DNA of 64,000 nt from Variovorax boronicumulans (GCF_030812215.1 NZ_JAUSSG010000002.1:1-64000), one strand, 5' to 3'; positions 35,374 through 44,290 are shown, counted from the first letter of the stretch. The notes: generated by a model from the letters alone, not told the origin. Program-made: numbers and translations.

Positions 35374-36345
35374 TCAGTCGGCCTTGATCCCCGCATCGTC
35401 GATGACCTTCTTCCACTTGGCGCCTTCCGCTCCCATGATCGCGCTCACGGCGGAGGACGCCCCGCCTGCGATCTCGATGTCCATCTCGATCAGCCTGTCC
35501 TTCGTTTCCTTGTCATTCAGGATTGCATTGAAAGACTGGTTCAATTTGCCGACGATTTCCTTGGGCGTGCCGGCAGGTGCCACCACGGCGTACCACAGGT
35601 AGATCTCGAAGTTCTTCATGCCCTGGGTGTCCGAGACAGGCGTGAGTTCGGGATAGCGCTGGTTGCGTCCCGGCGAAGTGACGGCGAGCGCCCGCAGCTT
35701 GCCCGCCTTGACCAGAGGCATGGCCTCGGAAACAAGGGCGATCATCACGTCGATGTTGCCGGCCATCAGGTCTTGCAATGCAGGGGCACCGCCCTTGTAC
35801 GGAACATGGGTTGCTTCGACCCCGGCGGCGCGCTTGTAGAGCTCCATGGCGAGGTGGCTGGGTGCGCCGCTTCCCGCCGATCCGTAGCTGATCTTTCCCG
35901 GATTGGCCTTCAGGTAGGCGGTGAGCTCCTCCATGGTCTTGACCGGCAGACGCGGGTTGACCACCACGACGCTGGCGATCCGGGCCACCGGCAAGATGGC
36001 CGAGAAGTCCTTCGCCGGGTCGTACTGCAGCCGGCTGAACAGCGACGGGTTGATGGCCAGCCCGATCGTCGTGGCCATCATCAGCGTGTAGCCGTCGGCG
36101 GGTGACTTGGTAACGCTCGCGGCGGCAACCTGCTCCGAGGCGCCAGGCTTGTTGTCAATGAGCACCGGTTGGCCGATACCTTCGGAGAGCCTCTGTCCGA
36201 GCAGCCGGGCCAGAGAATCCGTCGAGCCGCCCGGCTGGTAAGGAACGACGATGCGAAGAGGCTTGCTCGGGAAATCGCTGGCAAATGCCAACGGCACGCA
36301 CACGAGCAGCAACGAGGCGATGGCACGGCGAACAATGGAAATCAT
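35374..36345 (-). CDS. Bug-family (TctC) substrate-binding protein
   Basis: 323 aa from the ATG at 36345 (MISIVRRAIASLLLV); a longer frame to 36414 adds a non-signal leader. Sec signal at about 1-22. Family motifs: VPYQPGGSTDSLAR, IDNKPGASEQVA, DGYTLMMA, HVPYKGGAPALQD. It abuts pxpB directly. With the neighbouring receptor at 36479 it gives two non-identical receptors in one operon, which may widen the substrate range for the amidase and oxoprolinase that flank them. Confidence 0.92.
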   Translation of the reverse strand: MISIVRRAIASLLLVCVPLAFASDFPSKPLRIVVPYQPGGSTDSLARLLGQRLSEGIGQPVLIDNKPGASEQVAAASVTKSPADGYTLMMATTIGLAINPSLFSRLQYDPAKDFSAILPVARIASVVVVNPRLPVKTMEELTAYLKANPGKISYGSAGSGAPSHLAMELYKRAAGVEATHVPYKGGAPALQDLMAGNIDVMIALVSEAMPLVKAGKLRALAVTSPGRNQRYPELTPVSDTQGMKNFEIYLWYAVVAPAGTPKEIVGKLNQSFNAILNDKETKDRLIEMDIEIAGGASSAVSAIMGAEGAKWKKVIDDAGIKAD

Positions 36346-36478
36346 GATGCGATCCAGAAAATGGAGACGAATGTCGACACCGCTCGCTCGCGACGAGTCT
36401 GCGGCTCGTCGCATTTCGAGGAGAGCCGGGCTGAAACATGAAGGGCCGGTCTTCGGCCCAAGGCGCGCGACAGCGCTG

Positions 36479-37456
36479 CTACTGCTGCGGAATGTTGAGG
36501 TCCTTGATCAGCTTCGCGTAGAACGCCGACTCCGCCTGGATGAATGACGCGAATTCCGCGGACGAACCACCCGAGGGATACAAGCTCATGTCGCTGAGCT
36601 GCTTCTGAACGTCAGGTGTGGCCAGCACCTTTTGCGTTGCCGCATTGAGCTTCTGGATGATCGGTGCGGGCGTGCCACTCGGGGCCAGCAGGCCCATCCA
36701 GTAGATCGCCTTGTAGTTCGGGACACCCGCCTCGGCGACCGTGGGAACGTCGGGCAGCGAGGGAAGACGCTTGTCGCTGGTCACCGCCAGCGCCTTGAGC
36801 TTGCCGCTCTTCACGTAAGGAACGGCCGTGGGCGACGTCTCGAACATGAGGTCGATATGCCCACCCAGCAAATCGGCCAGCGCGGGCGCCCCGCCCTTGT
36901 AGGCCACATTGACCATGTCGGTTCCCGTGGCACTCATGAAGATCCGGGCGGACAGGTCCTGCGGGTTGCCGATGCCAGATGTGCCGAAGCTGAGCTTTCC
37001 CGGCTTGGCCTTCAGCTGTGCAACCAGCTCCGCAACGCTCTGAACCGGCACGTTCGTCGAGTTGACGACAAGCACGTTGGGCTGGTCTGCCACCCGTATG
37101 ACGGGCGCGAGGTCCTTCAGGGGATCGAACGGCAGTTTCAGGAACAGGTGCGCATTGGTAGCCACACTGAACGGCGCCATCACCAGCGTGTAGCCATCCT
37201 TGGGCGCCTTGGCGACCGCGTCCATGCCGATGTTCCCGCTGGCGCCGGGCCGGTTGTCCACGATGACTGGCTGGTGGAGCTCATCGGACAGCTTCTGGCC
37301 GATCAACCGCGCCACCATGTCGATGCTTCCGCCCGGAGGGAATGGCACCACCATCCGGATCGGCTTGGAAGGGAAATCCTCGGCTGCGATCGCGCTCTGC
37401 CCAAGAGTCGCACCGACCGCGAAGGTTGCGACGAGTGTTCGGATGAGGGTCTTCAT
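36479..37456 (-). CDS. Bug-family (TctC) substrate-binding protein
   Basis: 325 aa. Signal peptide at about 1-24 (MKTLIRTLVATFAVGATLGQ, cut after SAIA). Family motifs: VPFPPGGSIDMVAR, VDNRPGASGNIG, DGYTLVMA, NVAYKGGAPALAD. It lies between the amidase and the other Bug gene. A 133-bp gap to the next receptor holds no recognised terminator, so a common transcript remains likely. Confidence 0.92.
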   Translation of the reverse strand: MKTLIRTLVATFAVGATLGQSAIAAEDFPSKPIRMVVPFPPGGSIDMVARLIGQKLSDELHQPVIVDNRPGASGNIGMDAVAKAPKDGYTLVMAPFSVATNAHLFLKLPFDPLKDLAPVIRVADQPNVLVVNSTNVPVQSVAELVAQLKAKPGKLSFGTSGIGNPQDLSARIFMSATGTDMVNVAYKGGAPALADLLGGHIDLMFETSPTAVPYVKSGKLKALAVTSDKRLPSLPDVPTVAEAGVPNYKAIYWMGLLAPSGTPAPIIQKLNAATQKVLATPDVQKQLSDMSLYPSGGSSAEFASFIQAESAFYAKLIKDLNIPQQ

Positions 37457-37504
37457 GATGATTGCGGACGTGAGTTGAAAAAAAGACGGCGTCGGCGCTG
37501 GCGA

Positions 37505-38905
37505 TCAGCGCTCGCTTCCGGGGCTCCAGCGTCGCTGGTGCCACGAGGTACATGCCTGGTAGCCGCGCGCCGCATCGAGCACGCGAGCGTCGGCGTTCGT
37601 GGGACCTGCAATCTGCAGACCGATAGGAAGTCCGTTCTCGTCCTCCCCCGCCTGCACGGAGATGCCGCAGAGATCCAGGAGATTTCCGATGCGTGCATAG
37701 CGCACGGGTGGATTCGCATGGTCGACATCGCTCAAAGGGCGGGCCGTCCATTGCGAGGTCGGCGTGAGAAAAACATCGAGGTCGCCGAGCGAATCGGCGA
37801 ACTGCGCCTGCAGTTCCTCACGCCTTCTGCAGGCCGAGACGTACTTCGCCGCGGTGAACCTGGCGCCGGCGAGAATTCTGGGACGCACGGACGCATCCAT
37901 CTGCAAAGACGAGTTCGCGGCGAGATGCCCCCAGCTCGCGGCCGCTTCGGACAGCAGGATGGTGCTCGCCACATCGGCGAAGTCGTCGAAACTGGTCGGC
38001 AACACCAGCTTGCGCAGATGAGCGCCCTGCGCGCGAAACGTATCCAGCACGCGCATGTACGCGACATGGATCTCGGGCTGCAGACCATCCAGATCGGCTG
38101 CATCGAGGAAGCCGACGCGCAACCCCTCCAGAGATGGCGTAGCGCCAGCGTTGACTTGCGATGTCGGAAACGCATGCCGATCACCAGTCAGCTCGGCGAA
38201 CATCAGGGCAGCGTCTTCGGCGGTCTGCGCGAGAACGCCCACGCTGTCCAGCGTGGTGCTCAGCGGCACCACACCCTCGCTTCGCAGACGTCCGATGGTG
38301 GGCTTGAAGCCCGTCACGCCGCACAACGCCGCGGGTACCCGCACCGACGCACCCGTGTCGGTGCCGACGCTCAGCGGCACCATGCCGGCCGCTACCGCCA
38401 CCGCGGAGCCGCTGCTGGAGCCTCCCGGCGAAAGATGCGCGCCGCGGCCCCAGGGGTTGCGGGGTGCGCCCATGAACTCGTTTGCTCCCCATGCGCCGAG
38501 CGCAAACTCCACCATGTGGGTCTTTCCGACCACGATGGCACCGCATTCGAGCAAGCGCTGCGTGATCCATGCGTCGGCCTTGGCCGTGTTGTCCGAGAGC
38601 AGTGTCGAACCGGCCGTGCTTGGGCGCCCCCTGACGTCGATGTTGTCTTTCAATGCGACGGGTATGCCGTGCAGAGGCCCCAGCCAGTGGCCGGCTCGGA
38701 TCAGTTGGTCCGCCGCCTCGGCGGCAAGCAGTGCCTCTTTCGCGTAGATCTCTACAAAGGCGTGCAGCCGCCCATCGAGCTCGTCGATCCGCCGCAATGC
38801 GTACTCGGTGAGGTCCAGGGATGTGCAGGCGCCAGAGCGCAGCATCTCGCCCATGGAGACCACGCTCGGAAAGCCTTCGGCAAGGATCTGGGAAGCGACG
38901 GTCAT
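37505..38905 (-). CDS. Amidase signature family protein
   Basis: 466 aa. The Ser-cisSer-Lys triad is visible: Lys in PVALKDNIDVRG, Ser in SPGGSSSGSAVAVAAG, and the SVGTDTGASVRVPAALCG strand. The length fits GatA-like hydrolases and allophanate hydrolase N-domains. Its ATG overlaps the RraA-fold stop by 4 nt (38902-38905). It probably hydrolyses an amide or half-amide taken up by the adjoining receptors. A role in Gln-tRNA synthesis is unlikely, because gatB and gatC are absent. Confidence 0.88.
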   Translation of the reverse strand: MTVASQILAEGFPSVVSMGEMLRSGACTSLDLTEYALRRIDELDGRLHAFVEIYAKEALLAAEAADQLIRAGHWLGPLHGIPVALKDNIDVRGRPSTAGSTLLSDNTAKADAWITQRLLECGAIVVGKTHMVEFALGAWGANEFMGAPRNPWGRGAHLSPGGSSSGSAVAVAAGMVPLSVGTDTGASVRVPAALCGVTGFKPTIGRLRSEGVVPLSTTLDSVGVLAQTAEDAALMFAELTGDRHAFPTSQVNAGATPSLEGLRVGFLDAADLDGLQPEIHVAYMRVLDTFRAQGAHLRKLVLPTSFDDFADVASTILLSEAAASWGHLAANSSLQMDASVRPRILAGARFTAAKYVSACRRREELQAQFADSLGDLDVFLTPTSQWTARPLSDVDHANPPVRYARIGNLLDLCGISVQAGEDENGLPIGLQIAGPTNADARVLDAARGYQACTSWHQRRWSPGSER

Positions 38906-39573
38906 GCCTGCGCTCCCATGGCCTTGGCGATCAGCGCCGAGGTTCCCATGATGTCAGGGTACTTCTCGCCACCATCCAGCCGCTTCAGCGTGAGCTTCTC
39001 ATCGCTCATCATCTTCAGAGCGCGATGTGCGCTGGCCTCTATGTCGGCAACCGGAATGACGAGGACGCCGTTCTCATCCGCGAGGATGGCGTCGCCCGGC
39101 GTCACCGCCACAGAGCCGCAGGTCACCGGCACACAGAATTCGCCGCCCAGGCCCAGACTCTTGACGGTGACGGCCGAAGTGCCCTTGGACCAGACCGGGA
39201 CGCCGTACTGCCGGAGTTCGCCGAGATCGGTGACCAGTCCATCGACAACGATGCCCGCCACTCCGGCCACTTTCGCCGCGTAGGCCACCGCGCCGCCAAG
39301 GGTCGCGATGGTTTCGTCGCCACAACGATCGATCACGATGAAGTCACCGGGCCGCGCCTGGCCGATCGCGTAGTGAACCATGGCGCCATCCATTCCCGGT
39401 ACCCGGACCGTGATGGCCGTGCCGGCGACGCGGCGGTCCTGGAAATGAGCCCGGATCGCCGGCACCATGAAACCCGTATGCCGGAAGTGGCCGATGACAG
39501 CAGGTTCGGCGCGCACGAGCAGTTCGAGGAGTGCCGGGTCGACAGGCGGAGGAAGGTGATTCAGTACAAACAC
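38902..39573 (-). CDS. RraA-fold protein lacking the usual Arg-Asp pair
   Basis: 223 aa. The fold pattern is kept (MDGAMVHYAIGQARPGDFIV, GAVAYAAKVAGVAGIVVDGL), but where relatives read G-x-x-R-D this protein reads GLVTDLGEL, so the Arg that binds the pyruvyl carboxylate is replaced by Thr. An active aldolase is therefore doubtful, and a different lyase or a non-catalytic role is possible. First gene of the amidase-Bug-Pxp operon, with a divergent LysR at 39672 and about 100 bp between. Confidence 0.8.
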   Translation of the reverse strand: MFVLNHLPPPVDPALLELLVRAEPAVIGHFRHTGFMVPAIRAHFQDRRVAGTAITVRVPGMDGAMVHYAIGQARPGDFIVIDRCGDETIATLGGAVAYAAKVAGVAGIVVDGLVTDLGELRQYGVPVWSKGTSAVTVKSLGLGGEFCVPVTCGSVAVTPGDAILADENGVLVIPVADIEASAHRALKMMSDEKLTLKRLDGGEKYPDIMGTSALIAKAMGAQA

Positions 39574-39671
39574 ATTGATTCCCAGTGGTCGGTTGCAATG
39601 GAGCGAACTCTAGGAGGCACCCGCCGGCGCGAAAAGACACAAATCTCGACCCAGGGCTATAAACTAAATTG

Positions 39672-40631
39672 ATGTTGCGCATCACATTCAGGCAGCTCGA
39701 AGCCTTCTACTGGGCTGCGACGTTGGGCACGGTCAATGCGGCGGCCAAGCATTTGTTCGTCAGTCAGCCCGCCATTACCGCGCGCATGAAGGAACTCGAA
39801 GAAGTGCTGGGCATGGCCCTGCTCAGCCGAAGCCAGCAAGGCGTCCAGTTGACGCCAGCCGGGCGCGAAGTTCTGGAGCACGCCAAGCGCTTGCTGACAT
39901 CCGGCTCGGAGCTGGAGAAGTGCAGCGAGCACGACGTTCCGCCGCTCGATGGTGTGTTGCGAATGGGTGCAGACGAGTCGTCGGCGGCCGTGGCGGTGTC
40001 GGAGATTCTTCGTCAACTGAAGGTTCGTTATCCCGCCTTGAGGGTCGAGCTGCGCATCGAACGCAGCCAGGTGCTCCACGAAAAACTCAACCGGCGCGAG
40101 CTCGACATCGCCTTGCAGACCAGTCCCTCCGCACGCCCCCATGTGATCGACGAGTTGCTTGGGTGGGTTCAGGTCGCATGGGTGGCCAGTGCATCCGTGG
40201 AGCTTGCGCATCTGCCTTTCTCGCCGGCCGACGCGGCGTCCGTTCCGCTGGTGACGAACCCCCAGCCCTCCATCCTGCACGAGGTTGCAAGAAACTGGCT
40301 CAGTGCAGCCGGTACGGATCTGCATCGCCTGGACACATGCAACTCGCTCGTGATGATCATGAAGATCCTGCGAGACGGCCACGCCGTCGCTGCGCTGCCG
40401 GTTCCGGTCGTCATGGAAAACCTGAAGCAGGGAACGCTGAAGCTGATCGAATCGGATCCCCCGCTTCCGTCCATTGCTTACTACGTCTCCTACCTTGTCG
40501 AGAAGCAACCGGCGGGCGTCGAGGTCGTCGTCGATCTCGTCAAGGCGGTCCTTGCGTCGGCGCAGTTCTTTGTCGACAACCCGCCCTCTGCCGCCGGCGA
40601 CACGAGGTCGATGCCCGCTCGCCTGCCCTGA
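39672..40631 (+). CDS. LysR-family transcriptional regulator
   Basis: 319 aa (start MLRITFRQLEAFYWAAT; a preceding TTG is in frame). HTH: NAAAKHLFVSQPAITARMKE. It is divergent from the RraA-amidase-Bug-Pxp operon and so is its likely regulator. The C-terminal extension after ASAQFFVDN is longer than in the other LysR proteins of the window. Confidence 0.9.
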   Translation: MLRITFRQLEAFYWAATLGTVNAAAKHLFVSQPAITARMKELEEVLGMALLSRSQQGVQLTPAGREVLEHAKRLLTSGSELEKCSEHDVPPLDGVLRMGADESSAAVAVSEILRQLKVRYPALRVELRIERSQVLHEKLNRRELDIALQTSPSARPHVIDELLGWVQVAWVASASVELAHLPFSPADAASVPLVTNPQPSILHEVARNWLSAAGTDLHRLDTCNSLVMIMKILRDGHAVAALPVPVVMENLKQGTLKLIESDPPLPSIAYYVSYLVEKQPAGVEVVVDLVKAVLASAQFFVDNPPSAAGDTRSMPARLP

Positions 40632-40807
40632 TGGTCTCGATGAATCTGCCGCGCGCCATTGCGTATCTTCCGGCAGTTCATTGAACGCTCGCTCCAGTTC
40701 GGGCAGCCATACGTTTGGCCTATGAATTCGTTTGCCTGTTCGAAATATACAAAGCGCGAACGAAGCCTCAGAGTGCACTTCGAGCAATCTTGCTGATCGA
40801 CAGAGCA

Positions 40808-41638
40808 GTGCATACCGTGAGCGCGAACAAGGAATTCATCCATACCCACTTCAATTTCCCGGTCGATGACGTCGAGTTGAGTGTCGCCGCGATCCATCGC
40901 GAGGGGCATCTTTCTCCGATCGTCTTCCTGCATGGATTTGGATCGACCAAGGAAGACTACGCCGACATCGTGCGGCACGCTGCGTTCGATGGGCATCCCT
41001 TTCTCGCCTACGACGCACCCGGTTGCGGAGCAAGCGAATGCAGTGATCTTTCGCGAGTCTCCATTCCATTCCTGGTGAAGACTGCCGAGCAGATGCTGGA
41101 TCGCTTGGGCATCGATCGATTTCACCTCGTTGGCCACTCGATGGGCGGCCTGACGGCCTTGATGCTGGCGGATCGCCACCCCGATCGGGTGCTCAGCTTC
41201 GTGGATATCGAAGGCAACATTGCGCCCGAGGATTGCTTCCTGAGCCGGCAGATCACCCACTATCCGGCCGACGATGCGGAGCACTTCTTCGACGAGTTCA
41301 TTGCACGCACCCTGCAGTCGCCAGCCTATGCGAGCGCCCTCTACGCAGCTAGCCTGCGTCACAAGGTAAGAGCGGGCGCGGTCGGCCCGATTTTTCGCTC
41401 GATGGTTGAGCTTTCGGACAACGCGGATCTCATGAAGAAGTTTCTTGGGTTGCCTTGCCCCAGGATGTTCATGTACGGCGAGCAGAACGCCTCGCTTTCG
41501 TACCTGTCGCACATCGAGCGACATGGCGTCCGACTGAGCGAGATCGGCGCTTGTGGTCACTTTCCGATGTACTCCAATCCGGTTGCAATGTGGAAGGAAA
41601 TAGCTGTGCTTCTAGTCCGCCCTGGGTCAACCTCATGA
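40808..41638 (+). CDS. Alpha/beta hydrolase
   Basis: About 276 aa from a GTG at 40808; a GTG at 40817 is equally possible, and the frame is open back to a TTG at 40715. Motifs: VFLHGFGSTKEDYADIV (oxyanion HG), GHSMGG nucleophile elbow and GACGHFPMYSN histidine. The usual acidic residue region reads MYGEQNASLSY, with no clear Asp, so the triad may use a Glu or be incomplete. It is on the + strand behind the LysR gene, followed by a 9-bp hairpin and a decayed RraA tail. Confidence 0.75.
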   Translation: MHTVSANKEFIHTHFNFPVDDVELSVAAIHREGHLSPIVFLHGFGSTKEDYADIVRHAAFDGHPFLAYDAPGCGASECSDLSRVSIPFLVKTAEQMLDRLGIDRFHLVGHSMGGLTALMLADRHPDRVLSFVDIEGNIAPEDCFLSRQITHYPADDAEHFFDEFIARTLQSPAYASALYAASLRHKVRAGAVGPIFRSMVELSDNADLMKKFLGLPCPRMFMYGEQNASLSYLSHIERHGVRLSEIGACGHFPMYSNPVAMWKEIAVLLVRPGSTS

Positions 41639-41648
41639 CGGCTCATAG

Positions 41649-41673
41649 AGAACAACCGCACGCTGGTTGTTCT
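41649..41673 (+). terminator. Stem-loop behind the hydrolase gene
   Basis: AGAACAACC and GGTTGTTCT form a perfect 9-bp stem with a 7-nt loop, 11 nt after the hydrolase stop. It is followed by GTATTG rather than a T-tract, so termination is plausible but not certain. Confidence 0.5.
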
Positions 41674-41763
41674 GTATTGAACTTCACCGATCTGCCATCG
41701 CTGTATCTCGCCATTTCCACCATGCCGCCAAGCGAAAAAAATCGGCTTTGCTTGGCTCGTCAT

Positions 41764-41882
41764 GCGCGAGAGGCCAATGAAGCGCAGCAACGCAAGACAA
41801 TTCAGGAGGGCGCCCTACCATCAACGTTCTTAATCTCGCGCAGATGTTGATGCGGATTGGGCTTGGCTTGCTGCCGCGCTAG
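41764..41882 (+). pseudogene. C-terminal remnant of an RraA-fold (CHA-aldolase-like) gene
   Basis: AREANEAQQRKTIQEGA matches the C-terminal segment AREAKEVQQRKAIQEG of the gene at 32251. After a one-base shift near 41815 the match continues as TINVLNLAQMLMRIGLG to a TAG at 41880-41882. The rest of the gene is missing. It marks the right end of the catabolic island. Confidence 0.65.
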
Positions 41883-41889
41883 CCGATCT

Positions 41890-43005
41890 TCACTTAACCC
41901 CCTTGGGAGGCGCGCCGAACAGTCCGCACTCGCGGTTCGAATTACCCGTGCAGCGCACTCCCAGGAAGGACCCGCGACTTGGGTGGAAGCCCCCGTCCAT
42001 CTTGGCACCCACGGCAAGGCCGTTGGGCGGCAACGGCTGACCGAACGCCACGAGTTGGTCCCGACACCATTTGTGAAAGTGGCGGACATGGACGCGGTCT
42101 GCCAATGCCTTGGCCTGCATGGTGGCGTGCAACTCGACCGCCAGCGGCTCGTTGTAGCAAAGGACGAGCACGGGCTTGTGCAGGTCCGTCGAGGCCTTGG
42201 CCAGGTACTCGGCGCGGTAGCCCAGGATCGTGGTCTTGCCAGAGCCTGCGACGCCGTGGATGACCCGGTGGCCGTCGCCCAGGCTGCGTGCCAGCTGTTC
42301 CTGCTGCAGGTCCATCACGCGCAGGAAGTCGGGAATCGTCGCCTTGTCGTCCGCATCGTCGAAGAGCGCGCCTTGCTCGGGGACGCGCACCTCGGGAAAC
42401 AGGTTCCAACGCACCCGGTCGATTTGGGGTAACGACAGGGCGCCGCGCATCAACTGCGGAAACATGTCCCAGAGCCGGCTCTGGAAGGCCTCGGGCTCGG
42501 CGTCCTCCAGCATCTCATCGGAGCAGACAACCCGGTTCGGCTCGATCGCACTTCCAAGCCCGGCGGCGTCGAACTGCTTGCGCGTGATGCGGGTGAAAAC
42601 GACGCTGTAGCTCCACGGGAAGGTGAGCATGCCCTGCCATTTGCCCTCGTGCTGAATCAGCTGCGCATCGCGCTTGAGGGCATCGACAACCTGCAGGGAT
42701 TGATGTCGGGCTTGCTCGATCGGATTGGGAACGCTCTTGGGAACGCCATCGGGTGCGTTCAACCAGTCACCGCGGCTGGCTTTCTGGATGGTTTCCAGGC
42801 GCCAATCCTTGGTTTCGAGGATCAGCAACCCGCGACGCGGGTGCAGCACCACGAAGTCGGGATGGCATTGCTTGGGCCTGATCGGAACGTCAAACCACAG
42901 CAGGTAGTCTTCGTCGAGCTTCTGCTGCAGCCGCTCCGCCAAGCGGCGCTCGCCCGAGGTCATCCGCGCGACGCAGCTGCTCAACGCAGGGATCAGTGCA
43001 GCCAT
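41890..43005 (-). pseudogene. Truncated NERD-domain helicase (N-terminal half)
   Basis: 371 aa. NERD nuclease-related domain at about 15-130: CHPDFVVLHPRRGLLILETK carries the D and E-x-K of the PD-(D/E)XK fold. The N-terminal helicase half follows: GVAGSGKTTILGYRAEYL Walker A (about 255) and VLVLCYNEPLAVEL. Similarity stops near QPLPPNGL (about 42020), and the last ~35 residues are unrelated. Motifs II-VI are missing. Family proteins are about 600 aa, so this is a broken gene. The missing middle looks like the helicase fragment at 9365-9668, on the same strand 32 kb away. Confidence 0.75.
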
Positions 43006-43403
43006 GGACGATACGGTCGCGTAGTAGGTTGACTGGGATAAGGCCAGGCCACAACCTCCCGTAACAGCTAGATACAGTCAACCATGTTCGCCCTGCGCCT
43101 CTGCGCAGCCCCGAGGCGAGGCTGGCACCGCATGATGACGCAGGCCTTGGCCAGCCACTCATCCGAGACACCCAGCTCAGCGTCATCGACTTGATCCAAG
43201 CCTTCGCATGCGGCTCGCTGCGCTTCGTTCGCGGCGCCAACATGGCTCGTCGACGATTTGGAGTGCTTCCCATCACCATCCAAGAAGTGGCCCGTAGGGC
43301 GCAAGAACGATGCGAGGCGACCGGGCCTCCACTCAATCGTCGCCGGGCAGACACTCCCCGCAAAGCGCTGCGGCGCCGTGCGCGCGTTCAATACCGCCTC
43401 GGA

Positions 43404-43443
43404 TAGGAGCCGAGAAGCCGGAACTCCGCATGCTCCTCCAGCA
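43404..43443 (-). repeat. Direct repeat, left copy (copy of the prephenate dehydratase 3' end)
   Basis: 33 identical bases followed by one mismatch and 6 further matches to 44307-44346, spaced by 903 bp in the same orientation. In the right copy it encodes the final residues ending LLGSYPRRY of the dehydratase; here it is a detached copy. The two enclose the toxin-antitoxin pair. Confidence 0.75.
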
Positions 43444-43517
43444 CTCCGGCTGCGATCGCAGCCCCCCAGATGATCCAGCCTGTCGCGGCCGGACCGGCAC
43501 AGCAGTTGAAGGTCCGA

Positions 43518-43537
43518 TGTGCTACAAGTGTGCTACA
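43518..43537 (+). promoter_or_regulatory. Tandem operator-like repeats before the antitoxin gene
   Basis: TGTGCTACA occurs twice (43518-43526 and 43529-43537), 11 bp apart or one helical turn, the spacing expected for adjacent ribbon-helix-helix dimers. The position, 37 bp before the antitoxin start, suits autoregulation. Confidence 0.55.
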
Positions 43538-43573
43538 GTATGCGCAACTGCCAATGTCATGAGGTCCATCAAC

Positions 43574-43858
43574 ATGTCGACAACGACCATCCGCCTTGAA
43601 GATGAGCTCAAGGCCCGCATCGCGGCTGCGGCTGCGAGGTCGGGCAGGTCTTCGCATGCGTTCATCCTGGACGCGCTGTCCGACATGGTCGAGCGCAGCG
43701 AATTGGACGAGGAACTGCATCGAATCGCAGACAAGCGATGGGCTGCGTTGCAGCGCACTGGCGAATCGGTCGCCTGGGAGGATGCTGCGGCCTACCTGAA
43801 GGCACGCGCGGCCGGCCAGAAACCTCGCCGGCCTCTGGCGCGCAGGCCGGGGATCTGA
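43574..43858 (+). CDS. Ribbon-helix-helix antitoxin (ParD/CopG-like)
   Basis: 94 aa from the ATG at 43574. The N-terminal TTTIRLEDELKARIAAAA is the RHH strand and first helix that binds operator DNA; the C-terminal half (EELHRIADKRWAALQ) would wrap the toxin. The toxin starts 8 nt downstream, the standard antitoxin-first order. Tandem TGTGCTACA sites lie upstream. It is placed between two 40-nt direct repeats, which suggests that the pair arrived or moved as a unit. Confidence 0.85.
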   Translation: MSTTTIRLEDELKARIAAAAARSGRSSHAFILDALSDMVERSELDEELHRIADKRWAALQRTGESVAWEDAAAYLKARAAGQKPRRPLARRPGI

Positions 43859-43865
43859 CCGGCCC

Positions 43866-44159
43866 ATGGTCCGCATCGAGCTGGCGCCAGAGGTTCTGGA
43901 CGACATCGACCGCTTCATCGACCATCTGGAACAGCACCAGGTCGCCGATGCAGCGAACCGGGTCGCGGAGATTCTCGAGGCCATCCAGATCCTTGCGCGC
44001 AGCCCGCTGATCGGCTGCCCCGTCGCAGGCGGAAAGCGCGAGCTGATCATCGGCAAGGGCAACCGCGGCTATGTGGCGCTGTACCGTTACCTCGCCGGGA
44101 TCGAGACCGTCTTCATCCTGGCACTGCGAGCCCAGCGCGAGTCCGGGTTCAAGCACTGA
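43866..44159 (+). CDS. ParE/RelE-family toxin
   Basis: 97 aa. Typical ParE-like start VRIELAPEVLDDIDRFIDHLEQ, then RSPLIGCPV and GNRGYVALYRY with a C-terminal RAQRESG. ParE toxins poison DNA gyrase, RelE relatives cut mRNA; the target here is not proven by sequence. It is cotranscribed with the antitoxin gene 8 nt before it. Confidence 0.85.
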   Translation: MVRIELAPEVLDDIDRFIDHLEQHQVADAANRVAEILEAIQILARSPLIGCPVAGGKRELIIGKGNRGYVALYRYLAGIETVFILALRAQRESGFKH

Positions 44160-44290
44160 AGGGCGGCCTGCCTGCGCCTCGACCTCGCGCTTCGAACGCC
44201 GCTCACCCTCCCCTCCCGCTCTCGCCTCGACCCAGGCGACGCACGACCGAGTCGAGATCCCACACACGGCGCGCGCGCCTCCCGGGATAT

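Larger units (their letters stand above)
43006..43573. other. Intergenic region with the left direct repeat
   Basis: No gene can be supported between 43006 and 43400. At 43404-43443 a 40-nt copy (one mismatch) of the 3' end of the prephenate dehydratase gene at 44307-44346 is present. Behind it come possible parD operator repeats. Confidence 0.5.

Noticed and set aside
36632..39283. An 883-codon open frame on the + strand opposite Bug, amidase and RraA-fold genes
   Set aside because: Same shadow effect across three real minus-strand genes; no domain matches.
41933..41946. GGTTCGAATTACCC as a tRNA T-arm
   Set aside because: No pairing 5-bp stem and no anticodon or acceptor stem could be drawn around it.
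9673..42037. GCAACGGC at both breakpoints (9673-9680 and 42030-42037) as a target-site duplication
   Set aside because: Joining the halves at this word would put the two helicase parts in different frames, and an 8-mer match near two GC-rich sites is weak evidence. The word is not used as proof of insertion.
43068..43391. A 107-codon minus-strand frame between the helicase and antitoxin
   Set aside because: No start signal, no domain, and it runs close to the direct repeat; considered non-coding.
43518..43537. A short CRISPR-like repeat
   Set aside because: Only two 9-mers with a 2-nt spacer; it fits an operator, not a CRISPR array. No CRISPR array or cas gene was seen anywhere in the window.
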